Source: Serratia symbiotica
GTDB taxonomy: Bacteria; Pseudomonadota; Gammaproteobacteria; Enterobacterales; Enterobacteriaceae
Assembly: GCF_000821185.2 (NCBI RefSeq)
Contig: NZ_CP050855.1
Coordinates: 2,914,001-2,978,000 of the forward strand
Direction of reading: 5' to 3'
DNA length: 64,000 nucleotides
The notes under the pieces were generated by a model. The model was given only the letters and a program-made list of their open reading frames with translations. It did no database searches and was not told the origin of the DNA. The translations under genes and the position numbers were made by a program. This document shows positions 52,572 to 63,161 of the stretch, in pieces (within the stretch, counting starts at the first letter, position 1; the number at the start of each line of letters is the position of its first letter).

Positions 52572-53820
52572 CTGCCGCTCGCGACACACTCAGACGTAAG
52601 ACCACCAAGGCTGCCAGTAAAGTGACCAAACCAGCAAACAGGAAACAGGCCGCGTAGCCAAAGTGTTGGGCGATAACCCCGCCGATACTACCTGCAAAGA
52701 TGGCGAGTGCCGCATCGGTGCATTGGAAGATAGTGAAGTCAACACCAGCCTGCAACGGGGATGAAAGGGACATCAGCGTGGCGTAAAGACAAACCAGTGC
52801 ACAAGCCAAGGTAACGGATTTGGCGACGACTACCCATTGTAATATCTCCAACATTACACCATGCGGTGCTAGCCAGAGCGTTGCCACCACGGCTAACAGC
52901 GCGCCGCCCTGCATACCATAAGCCACCAGCAACGCCCGCCCTGCCGGGCAGTATTTCATCAATAATCCCCCCGCCAGCGTTCCCACCACGCCAGCGGCGA
53001 TGTTTGCGCCGCTTAGCAGTGCGCCTAGGGTAGACATACTGATGCCGTGATCCAGCAGCAAAGAAGCAGAAAGGGGCATCACAAAACGCATACCGGTATT
53101 GAGCATCAACACCAGCAGCAATCCAAGACGCGTTGGCGATCGCCTCAATGCGTAACGCAAACTGGGGGAATGCCGAGAGCGCCTTGTTCTCCTCGGTTCC
53201 GTCATGCGCAACAACGGCAACGACAGTAGCATAATCAACAGCGCCAGCATCAGCATTGCCCCCGGCCAGCCATATTCTGCCGCCAGCATCAAAAACAACC
53301 CGCCGCCGCACATCATTCCCAGATAGCTTCCGCCGACCTGAACGCTATTCCCCCAGCCGTAACCAGTTTGTGTTAGTTGGTCAACGCAAAAGCCATCGCT
53401 GGCGATATCAATGGTGGATGCCACAATCCCTGCCAGCATAAATAGCAGGAACACCCCCACGCCTTCCGAACCTTGTAACATGCCGTCTCGATCAAGTCAG
53501 CCGATGGCTCCCACCATCATCAGAATAACAGCCAGCAATACCTGACCACGCAGAATAAGCTTGCGCGATCGCCGCTCCTGGCAACCGGGCGGCAGGCGAC
53601 AACGTTCAATCCAGGGTGCCCAAATAAATTTTAGCGCCCAGGGCAGCATAAACAGGGTCGTGGCCCCCGTCAGAGCCAGTGAGCCACCCGCTGCACGCAC
53701 CAACGCCGGTAGAGATTGCATAGACAGGGCGGAAATCAGGCTCTGGGTAATATAGACGCCAGTAATGGCGAAAATAACGCGCCCGGTAGTCAACGTCAGC
53801 GGCTGATGGGCCTCACTCAT
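52567..53820 (-). pseudogene. ybtX: ybtX/irp8-like MFS transporter gene with one in-frame stop
   Basis: Twelve-segment MFS protein of the YbtX (Irp8) family. The frame runs from 53820 (SEAHQPLTLTTGRVIFAITG) for 107 codons to a TGA in GAIG*LDRD (53497-53499), then continues in the same frame for 309 codons with typical MFS sequence to 52567. Apart from the TGA nothing is missing, and the total of about 417 codons is near the family length. YbtX has been linked to zinc use and ferric-yersiniabactin handling in other species. It overlaps the ybtQ stop by 8 bp. Confidence 0.88.
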
Positions 53821-55612
53821 TTACCCATCCTCCAAGCGCAGACGCTTCTCCTTCACGCCAGAGCCTGACGGCCATTTGCGCACGCCACAGCGCCTGATAG
53901 CGCCCTTCTCTGGTTAACAGTTGGCTATGTGTTCCCTGCTCAATAACCTGACCGCCTTCCATTACCAGAATGTTTCCCGCCCTGACTATCGTCGATAATC
54001 GATGGGCGATGATGATCACCGTCCGGTGGCGTACCAGGTTATCAATGGCCTGTTGCACTGCCAGTTCACTCTCAATATCCAAAGCCGCCGTGGGTTCATC
54101 CAGAATGACGATCGGCGCATTTTTGAGTAACGCTCTGGCGATAGAGATCCGTTGCCGTTCGCCGCCGGACAACTGCCCGCCCATTTCCCCCATTGGCGTC
54201 TGCCACCCTTGGGGTAGATGGGTAATAAAATCAAGGCACTGTGCAGCGCGGGCAGCGTCTTCAACCTCTTGAAACGTCGCTTCCGGTCGAGCGATGCGGA
54301 TATTCGCCAGCAGCGTATCGTCAAACAGCCAGACATCCTGAAACACCACCGAGATCAGGCTATTCAATTGCGACGATGTCAGATGTCGAATATCAACGCC
54401 ACCAATGCAAATACGCCCCTGTTGTGGATCGGCATAGCGCATTAATAGCTTGCTCACCGTGGTTTTACCGGCACCGGATACCCCCACCAGTGCACTGATG
54501 CTGGATACGGGGAACGTTAGGGAAACAGCATTTAGCGAATGGCCCGCGCAGCCGGCATAGCAAAAACTGACGTTTTCGAAAGTAATAGCGTAACCATCTG
54601 GCTTATCGCTCTGTTGAACAACAGGCAGTGGGGAAACCGCCATCAAACGCTCAATGCGTTGTAAAGCATCGGCAATCAACTCCACGACAGCGGTATAACT
54701 GATAAACATTGCCATGGGTTCAGCGAAACGCGTAATCATCACTGCCGCAGCAATCAAAAACGCAACGTGCAGCGTGCCAGACACCACCCAAACAATCCCA
54801 GCCAACACTACCGCCTGCAAGCCCAGTTCCACTACGCTGGCAATCAGCATAGTCGCACCCGTTCCCCGGCGATGGCTCTCGGTCTGGCACTGCTCCAACA
54901 AGGTGAAATGATCCTGCAACGCAGCGCTTTTATCGGCATCCTTGTCACTGGTGCGCAACACCGCCATTCCTTGGGCAAATTCAACGATATCGCCGCTAAT
55001 CCGCTGATGCGCTTCACCTAGGGTTTGCATCTGGCGACGCATCGCGGGTCTGCGCCAATAATAAAATGGCACCAGCAAGGGGAAGATCAGCAGCATGACC
55101 AACCCCAGCCGCCAATCTATCCACAACGTTATCAACGATGCCGTTAGCGGAGTGACGATGGTGAGCAGCAGGATATTCGAGATAGCCGTGACATAGTTGA
55201 GGTTCTCATCCACACTGCCCAGTAATAACGCGTCCATTTCACCGGCACGCGCACGTTGCAAACGCTCAAGCGGCATTTTCCGTAGCTGTTCCCCCAGCCG
55301 TAGCCGCAGTTCATAGGTTGCCTGAGCCAGATGACCACAATATTCAAACCCCAAACCATACCAGCGTAACGCCAACGTCAGCAGCGTCGTAACACTGAAG
55401 ATAATGGCCCAATCGCGCAGCAAAGCGACATCTCCTGGTAACACCGCGTCGATGATCGGATACAAACAGGCGAAAGCCCCCCCTTGCATCACTGCGGCCA
55501 GCAGCAGCGCCAGCATACGGCGGCGAAGCGCACCAGCCTCACTACCCACGCTGCGGACAAGCTGACGCCAGATTTCCCTCCAGGCCAGATTGGTAGCACG
55601 GTTGTTCAACAT
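53813..55612 (-). CDS. ybtQ: YbtQ-type ABC importer (fused permease-ATPase)
   Basis: Second half of the inner-membrane ferric-yersiniabactin importer, which has an exporter-type fold. 599 residues: six transmembrane segments in the first ~320 residues, Walker A GVSGAGKTT, Q-loop VVFQDVWLF, signature QLSGGERQRIS, Walker B APIVILDEPTAALD and H-loop IIAHRL. The ATG overlaps the ybtP stop (TGATG), so the two are translated together. Intact. Family placement rests on its neighbours ybtP, ybtX and ybtA. Confidence 0.9.
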   Translation of the reverse strand: MLNNRATNLAWREIWRQLVRSVGSEAGALRRRMLALLLAAVMQGGAFACLYPIIDAVLPGDVALLRDWAIIFSVTTLLTLALRWYGLGFEYCGHLAQATYELRLRLGEQLRKMPLERLQRARAGEMDALLLGSVDENLNYVTAISNILLLTIVTPLTASLITLWIDWRLGLVMLLIFPLLVPFYYWRRPAMRRQMQTLGEAHQRISGDIVEFAQGMAVLRTSDKDADKSAALQDHFTLLEQCQTESHRRGTGATMLIASVVELGLQAVVLAGIVWVVSGTLHVAFLIAAAVMITRFAEPMAMFISYTAVVELIADALQRIERLMAVSPLPVVQQSDKPDGYAITFENVSFCYAGCAGHSLNAVSLTFPVSSISALVGVSGAGKTTVSKLLMRYADPQQGRICIGGVDIRHLTSSQLNSLISVVFQDVWLFDDTLLANIRIARPEATFQEVEDAARAAQCLDFITHLPQGWQTPMGEMGGQLSGGERQRISIARALLKNAPIVILDEPTAALDIESELAVQQAIDNLVRHRTVIIIAHRLSTIVRAGNILVMEGGQVIEQGTHSQLLTREGRYQALWRAQMAVRLWREGEASALGGWVNE

Positions 55613-57411
55613 CACTTTTCCCCCACCGCTACGCCAGCACCACCCGGTGTCCACTGTTGCGCCTGTTGATATTGCTGCCAGAGCCGCTGATATAAACCGC
55701 CTTGCGCCAGCAACCCGGCATGATCGCCCGATGCTACTAGCTGCCCCTGAGAGAACACCAGGATCTGGTCAGCCTGCGTCACCATCGACAGACGATGTGC
55801 CACCATAATGACCGTTTTGCCGTGCATCGCCGCCGATAGAGCCTTGATCAACGCGGCTTCATTCTCTGGGTCGGCAAACGCAGTGGCCTCATCCAGCACC
55901 AAGATAGGGCGATTTTGCAAAATGGCCCGCGCGATAGTGATGCGCTGGCGCTGACCGCCGGAAAGGAACACGCCGCGCTCACCAACCAGCGTGTCATAGC
56001 CCTGAGGCAAGGCACTAATAAAGTCATGAGCCTGCGCTACCTTCGCCGCCGCCATAACAGCTTCCATAGACATTTCCGGCAATCCCAGGCGAATGTTATT
56101 GGCAATGGTGTCGGCAAACAGAAAGTTATCCTGAAAAACACAGGAAACCTGACGCATCAGCGTATCGGTACGCATATCCCGAATATCCACGCCACCAATA
56201 CTAATATGCCCTTCATCGACATCAGCGAAACGCAGCAACAATCGTGTCACGGTGCTTTTCCCAGCACCGGATGGCCCCACCAGGGCGATAATTTTTCCGG
56301 CAGGTAGATGAAAACTGACATCGTTCAGCGCGACGACTTCCCGACCTTGAGGATAGTGAAAACGCACGTTCTTAAAGGTAACGCTGGCATCATCGGGTTG
56401 CCGATCGAATGCGGGCTGTGGCAATTCCTGCATCGCCAGTAGCTGATAAATACGTTGCACGCTTAATCGCGTTTGCGCCACCCGATGATTCAGCATCATC
56501 ATCGGCATGACAGACTCCGCCATGCCGCTAGCCAGCAGTAATACCGCTACCCATGCCGAGATATCTAGGCTGTCATGCCTCATCAAACCATATCCCACCC
56601 ATACCAACACTGATAAAGTGGGGAGAGGATTCAGAATGGAGAAAGAGAAGCGAGCAGAGTATCCTGCCCTGCGATACCAGGTTTTCAGCACCGCGACCCA
56701 ATTTTCAAGGGCGTGTTGATAGCGCCCGAAGCTAGACGAGCCGCTATCAAAGGTTCTCACTACAGGCATCGCCTGCACAAACTCAATGACCGCCGCACTC
56801 ACTTGCTCCCGCGTCTGGTGATAACGTTGCTGCATTTCACCGGAGCTACGCCTAGCCAGCACCAACACCACGGCACCAAAAACCAGCACCGCCAGTGCCG
56901 CCAGTGCTAGCCGCCAGTCCAGCGAGAATAGCAACGCCATCGTCGCCAGCGGCATGAGTACTGCCCGCACGTAGAGCGGCGTGCTGTCGGCAACAAAAAT
57001 ATGTAGCGACTTCACATCGTCCTGTATCACTTTAACCAGCACACCGCTTCCCATCCGCTGTAATTCACCGAGTGAAAGTTTTACTAACTTACACGCCAGT
57101 TCGCCACGTAGCACCTTTTCGAGGCGAAAAGCTGCATAGTGGGAGAGGTTAAATGCCTGTAGGCGAAGAACGAAGGTCAACACCACGCAGCCTATCATGC
57201 CGATTAACGGATATAGCGGCATAACAGCGGGCGTATCCTGTAACTGACGCAGGCTCCCCGCGAGAAAAAGCAACGCACCCAGACTGGCTAATGCTGCCAG
57301 ACCAGACAGCGTCATCGAAAAAATAATTTTTCCACGAACCGGTGTGATAACGCGCCAGAGAGGAAAACGCCCAGGGGTTTTCTGTTCATAATCAGATGAA
57401 TGAAATATCAT
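55612..57411 (-). CDS. ybtP: YbtP-type ABC importer (fused permease-ATPase)
   Basis: First half of the YbtPQ heterodimer that brings ferric yersiniabactin across the inner membrane. 599 residues: N-terminal membrane domain with six segments, then ATPase domain with Walker A GPSGAGKST, Q-loop CVFQDNFLF, signature FLSGGQRQRIT, Walker B PILVLDEATAFAD and H-loop MVAHRL. Intact. A candidate Fur box lies 77 bp upstream, in the divergent region shared with ybtA. Confidence 0.9.
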   Translation of the reverse strand: MIFHSSDYEQKTPGRFPLWRVITPVRGKIIFSMTLSGLAALASLGALLFLAGSLRQLQDTPAVMPLYPLIGMIGCVVLTFVLRLQAFNLSHYAAFRLEKVLRGELACKLVKLSLGELQRMGSGVLVKVIQDDVKSLHIFVADSTPLYVRAVLMPLATMALLFSLDWRLALAALAVLVFGAVVLVLARRSSGEMQQRYHQTREQVSAAVIEFVQAMPVVRTFDSGSSSFGRYQHALENWVAVLKTWYRRAGYSARFSFSILNPLPTLSVLVWVGYGLMRHDSLDISAWVAVLLLASGMAESVMPMMMLNHRVAQTRLSVQRIYQLLAMQELPQPAFDRQPDDASVTFKNVRFHYPQGREVVALNDVSFHLPAGKIIALVGPSGAGKSTVTRLLLRFADVDEGHISIGGVDIRDMRTDTLMRQVSCVFQDNFLFADTIANNIRLGLPEMSMEAVMAAAKVAQAHDFISALPQGYDTLVGERGVFLSGGQRQRITIARAILQNRPILVLDEATAFADPENEAALIKALSAAMHGKTVIMVAHRLSMVTQADQILVFSQGQLVASGDHAGLLAQGGLYQRLWQQYQQAQQWTPGGAGVAVGEK

Positions 57412-57487
57412 GAGAGTCGATGAATTTCCTGATGAATTTGCATTGACGCCAAAAAACGTCTTCCATTGTGGCGTTCTGATAGTTAAT

Positions 57488-57506
57488 CTAAATAATAACC
57501 ATTATC
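57488..57506. promoter_or_regulatory. Candidate Fur box between ybtP and ybtA
   Basis: The minus strand reads GATAATGGTTATTATTTAG, matching the Fur consensus GATAATGATAATCATTATC at about 13-14 of 19 positions. Located in the divergent 173-bp region between ybtP and ybtA, where Fur repression of both directions would be expected. Confidence 0.65.
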
Positions 57507-57584
57507 AAAACCATATCTGCCCCATTTGGTTTTTTTTATACCCGCATTGGTACATTGGTAGAGTCACAGGGAGATAACCAGGCT

Positions 57585-58544
57585 ATGACGGAGTCACCAC
57601 GAACAAAATCTGAAATCTCTATTCATCAACTGGTGGTCGGGGAGGGCGCAAAAGGTGTAAACATGCCAGACCAGTGCGAGTTGCTACGCTATTCGCTCCA
57701 AGAAGGCATGGATATTCTGCTCTGGCGAGGCCATTTTTCGCAGCCCACGACACTGCCACTGCATGATGATCTGGGAAGAATTAATTTTTCCTGTATTCTA
57801 GAAGGGTCATCACGTATCGCATTACATGGTGCGCAGCGCCATCTCCAGTGGGAGTTACAATGCAACTGTCACTACGTTACCCATACGCCCGACTGTCATG
57901 GCAGCGCCTTTTACTACGGCAGCTTCGAAAGCATTACGCTTTCACTCAGCCCTGCCGCACTCACACAGTGGGTACCGGACAATATTGCGGCCATTAGGCA
58001 TAAAATTGATTCCCACGACTATTGTCAGCAACAGCGCTATAACGCCGAAACGCATTTAACTGCTCAAGCATTACGTCATGCGCTAACCCGGCTGCATGAT
58101 GGGTTCAGCCACGAACAGAAACCGGCGAATTTATGGCTACAAGGACAGAGTCTGGTCATGCTCAGCCTTATGCTGGATGAATATCATGAGGACGATAACT
58201 GCCTCTGTGACCATTTCAATCCTACGGAACGCCAGAAACTACTACGGGCCAAGGATCTTCTGTTGGCAGATTTAACGCAAGCACCCACCATCGCTGAACT
58301 GGCACGGGAGACAGGTCTGAGCGTGCTTAAAACAAAACGCGGGTTCCGTACTCTATTTAACAATAGTGTGTACGGGCTTTTTCAACTCGAACGTATGCAG
58401 GAAGCCAGAAGACGACTCGCCAATGGTAACGCGTCAGTGATGACGGTCGCCGCCGATTTAGGGTATACCAATGCCAGCCACTTCTCCGTTGCCTTTCAAA
58501 AACAGTTTGGTGTGAACCCGTCAACATTTAAACGTCTGCTTTAG
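57585..58544 (+). CDS. ybtA: YbtA-type AraC-family activator
   Basis: Transcription activator of yersiniabactin genes that responds to the ferric siderophore. MTESPRTKSEISIHQLVVG start gives 319 residues, the size of Yersinia YbtA. The C-terminal AraC domain has two helix-turn-helix motifs (TIAELARETGLSVLKTKRGF and SVMTVAADLGYTNASHFSVA). An ATG-like GTG start 30 bp upstream is open but less likely. Intact, and 175 bp before irp2. Confidence 0.9.
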   Translation: MTESPRTKSEISIHQLVVGEGAKGVNMPDQCELLRYSLQEGMDILLWRGHFSQPTTLPLHDDLGRINFSCILEGSSRIALHGAQRHLQWELQCNCHYVTHTPDCHGSAFYYGSFESITLSLSPAALTQWVPDNIAAIRHKIDSHDYCQQQRYNAETHLTAQALRHALTRLHDGFSHEQKPANLWLQGQSLVMLSLMLDEYHEDDNCLCDHFNPTERQKLLRAKDLLLADLTQAPTIAELARETGLSVLKTKRGFRTLFNNSVYGLFQLERMQEARRRLANGNASVMTVAADLGYTNASHFSVAFQKQFGVNPSTFKRLL

Positions 58545-58572
58545 ATCTCTTTTTTCAGCACGGTCTAGACAA

Positions 58573-58648
58573 AACCACCCTGGGTTTCACTGATCCTTTC
58601 TTCTCTTCCAACCCGAAGCGGGGATAAATAAACCCGTTTCGGGTGGTT
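58573..58648. promoter_or_regulatory. Inverted-repeat operator candidate upstream of irp2
   Basis: Outer arms AACCACCC (58573-58580) and GGGTGGTT (58641-58648) are perfect inverted copies. Between them ACCCGAAGCGGG (58611-58622) pairs with CCCGTTTCGGGT (58633-58644), one mismatch, across a 10-base loop. No T-run follows, so a terminator is unlikely. YbtA is known to bind repeated sequences upstream of irp2 in Yersinia; this is the natural candidate here. The Fur box begins 8 bp further on. Confidence 0.5.
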
Positions 58649-58655
58649 CTCATAT

Positions 58656-58674
58656 GATAATGATAAGTATTATT
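58656..58674 (+). promoter_or_regulatory. Fur box upstream of irp2
   Basis: GATAATGATAAGTATTATT agrees with the 19-bp Fur consensus GATAATGATAATCATTATC in 16 positions. It lies 46 bp before the irp2 ATG, where Fur-Fe would block the promoter. The ATG is preceded by AGGAGG. Confidence 0.8.
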
Positions 58675-58719
58675 AATTAATAAACTCGTCCGTTTTCAGA
58701 TGTCCTATCAGGAGGGAAA

Positions 58720-61700
58720 ATGATTTTCGGGGCACTCTCTGAGAATACTTTTTTGCAGAATAGCCGACACGATATCGCTTACCAGCAAATGCGCCAACAA
58801 CTCGCGCAGGAACTGAATCTGATGCCACAACAATTGAGCGAGGAAAGCAATTTGATCCAGCAAGGGCTGGACTCAATGAGAATGATGAGATGGCTACACT
58901 GGTTTCGTCAGCATGGCTACTCCATCACACTGCGTGAGCTGTACGCCAACCCCACGCTGGCACAATGGCGTGAATTGATGCATCGCCACCTTAAAGAAAC
59001 GCAAGATGATGAGACGGCAACTAAAGCTCCTGTCTGGCAGTTGATGACCGATGGCACCCCCTTCCCACTTACCCCAGTGCAGCACGCCTATCTAACCGGT
59101 CGCATGCCGGGTCAAGTGCTTGGCGGCGTAGGATGTCATCTGTATCAAGAGTTCGAAGGCCACGGCCTGACGGCGCAGCGTCTGGAAGGAGCTATCACCT
59201 TATTGTTACAACGCCATCCCATGCTGCGCATCGCTTTTCGCGCCGACGGCCAGCAGTACTATCAGAAACAGCCTTACTGGCACGGCGTTACCGTACATGA
59301 TTTGCGCCAAAGCGACTCACCTAGCCGCGATGCTTATTTGTACGCGTTACGCCAACGTTTGAGCCATCGTCTCTTACGCGTGGACATTGGCGAAACATTT
59401 GATTTCCAGCTTACATTGTTGCCAGAAGGCTACCATCGCCTGCATGTCAGCATTGACCTTCTTATCATGGACGCTTCCAGCTTTACGCTGTTCTTCGATG
59501 AACTCAACGCCTTACTGGCGGGAGAGTCACTGGCCCCGGTTGATGTCCATTACGATTTCCGCTCCTGGATACTGCAACAGCAACAGGTTAATCAAGGGGC
59601 GATTGAGCAAGCGCGATGTTACTGGCTGGCAAAAGCTGAAAATCTGCCCCCTGCCCCCATACTGCCGTTGGCCTGTGAGCCAGCTACTGTCAGTGAAGTA
59701 CGCACCACCCGGCGCCGGATGACTCTTCCCGCAGAACGCTGGGCATGCTTTAGCCAACAGGCGGGGGATATCGGCGTCACACCAACCATGGTGCTGACAA
59801 CCTGTTTTTCCGCAGTGCTGGCGCGTTGGGGAGGTTTATCACGTTTGCTGCTTAATCTGACGCTGTTCGATCGACAGCCGTTACATCCTGCTGTAGACAA
59901 CATGCTGGCCGATTTCACCAATATTATTCTGCTCGATACCGTCTGCTACGGCGATACACTCGGTAACCTCGCATTTAAAAATCAGCTAACGTTCACTGAG
60001 GACTGGGAGCACCGCCATTGGTCTGGTGTCGAACTGCTGCGTGAACTGAAACGACAGCAGCGTTATCCCCACGGTGCTCCGGTAGTGTTTACCAGTAATC
60101 TTGGCCGCTCGTTGTACAGTCGCCATGCACAATCCCCGCTAGGAGACCCGGCCTGGGGCATTTCGCAAACCCCGCAGGTGTGGATAGACCACCTGGTGTT
60201 TGAACATCAGGGAGAGATTTACCTGCAATGGGACAGCAACGAAGCACTGTTCCCTCCAGCGCTGATCGAAACACTGTTTGAGACTTATTGTGCATTGATC
60301 AATCAACTATGTAGTGACAGTAGCGCATGGTCACGGCCATTTGATGAGTTAATGCCTCCCAGCCAACAGGCCGTGCGCTTACAGGTTAACAGCACCACTG
60401 TCCCCCTTCCAGAAGGTCTGTTGCATGAGGGCATTTTCCGCATGTCTCTCCAGCAACCGCAAGCGCTGGCAGTGATCGATAGCCGTTACCAGTGGTGCTA
60501 TGGCGAACTGGCGGAGAAAGCCAGACGCTGCGCGGCGTATCTGACAGAACACGGCGTACAGCCCGGAGACAACGTCGCCGTGACCATGTCAAAAGGTGCA
60601 GGGCAAATTGTCTCCATACTGGGGGTGCTGCTGTGCGGGGCAATTTATGTTCCCGTCTCACTGGATCAACCCACTTCGCGGCGAAAACGCATCTACGCAG
60701 ACGCCAACATTCAGCGGGTACTGGTTTGCCAGCACGATAACCTTAGCCAGACAAATGATGTACTGACCCTCAGCTGGCAGCAGGCGATAAAAGCCGAACC
60801 GCTTGCCATCACCCTGTCGCGGGAACCTACACAACCGGCTTATATCATCTATACCTCCGGCTCCACCGGTACGCCCAAAGGCGTGGTCATTTCTCACCGG
60901 GCGGCGTTGAATACCTGCGCTGATATCAATCGCCGTTATCAGGTCAACCCTCATGACCGGGTGTTGGCACTCTCGGCGTTGCACTTTGATCTGTCGGTTT
61001 ACGATATTTTCGGCGTACTTACCGCCGGCGGCGCATTGGTCATCGCGGCAGAAAACCAACGGCGCGATCCCCGTGCATGGTGTGAATTGATCGAAGATTA
61101 TCAGGTGACGCTCTGGAACAGTGTGCCTGCGTTGTTCAACATGCTGCTGACCTGGTGTGAAGGCGTCTCCTGCTCCGCGCCCGCCAACCTACGCGCAGTG
61201 ATGATCTCCGGTGACTGGATTGGCCTTGATCTTCCTGAACGTTATCGTGCATTTCGCCCACAAGGGCAGTTTATTGCCATGGGCGGTGCCACCGAAGCCG
61301 CTATCTGGTCCAACGCCTGCGACATTGAGCATGTACCTGCACACTGGCGCTCCATTCCCTATGGTTATCCTCTGGCTAACCAACGCTATCGGGTGGTGGA
61401 TGAATTAGGCCGCGACTGCCCCGACTGGGTAGTGGGCGAATTATGGATAGGCGGTGGGGGAAAAAGACAAGACGCTGGTGGCGTTTGTCGTACCGCAGGG
61501 CGATAAGTTAAGCGTCGCGCATCATTGCCATCCGGCATTACCGGATAACTGGCAAACGCTTCTTCCCGCCTCGTCCCACCCCGTTTTCCAAGGTGATGAC
61601 GCAGAGGAGCAAGTCGCCGACTTTTTGCTACATCGCTTGTTGATGTTGGAGCCTGGTCAGTTTCTTTCTGACGATCCGGCATCACTTATGCAGGAACGCG

Positions 61701-61738
61701 GTATCCAGCCTCGCTGGCGATCTGTAGTGGCACACTGA
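58720..61738 (+). pseudogene. irp2: irp2 (HMWP2 nonribosomal peptide synthetase), truncated by deletion and IS3 insertion
   Basis: The normal protein of about 2040 residues loads salicylate and two cysteines in yersiniabactin synthesis. Present: aryl carrier domain with the phosphopantetheine Ser52 in GLDSMRMM; cyclisation domain with DxxxxDxxS (Asp246, Asp251, Ser254); and an adenylation domain with [11 protein letters not shown] (near 708) and [10 protein letters not shown] (near 855). After GELWIGGGG (906 on) the frame breaks and resumes one frame over at [15 protein letters not shown], so core motifs A7-A8 are deleted. The piece continues about 90 codons into the inserted domain and stops inside an IS3 end. 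The carrier and second cyclisation domains are gone. Confidence 0.93.
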
Positions 61739-61794
61739 ATTTGGCCACCTGAACAGAGGTGATATGCTCACCTCAGGACATTACAGGTGCTTCA

Positions 61795-62963
<1,169 letters not shown>

Positions 62964-62972
62964 CCACTACAC

Positions 62973-63161
62973 ACAGATCGTCCTGCACATTGGACTCCGG
63001 CACAAAATGAGTGGCAGGCGTGGATGACCCACGCTTGCGAGTACTCGCTCGACGCCACTCACTGGCAACTGATGATGGAACAACCCCAAGTACAACATTG
63101 CGCACAGTCTATCCGTCTATGGCTTGCCGATACGCCAACTCAACCGGAGAACAGGGTATGA
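62973..63161 (+). pseudogene. irp1: irp1 (HMWP1) C-terminal remnant
   Basis: An open frame of about 62 codons directly after the IS3 end: DRPAHWTPAQNEWQAWMTHA ... ENRV, ending in TGA that overlaps the ybtU ATG. Position directly before ybtU, as irp1 is in Yersinia, and the shape of the tail fit the end of the thioesterase domain of HMWP1 (over 3000 residues). I cannot verify identity without an alignment. Nothing of the ketosynthase, acyltransferase, methyltransferase or ketoreductase domains remains in the window. Confidence 0.7.

Noticed and set aside
53490..53502. The TGA in ybtX as a selenocysteine codon
   Set aside because: No MFS transporter of this family is known to use selenocysteine and no bacterial SECIS-like hairpin is evident right after it; a nonsense mutation is simpler.
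58611..58644. Hairpin after ybtA as a rho-independent terminator
   Set aside because: The stem is good but no T-run follows on either strand, and it shares bases with a larger inverted repeat next to the Fur box.
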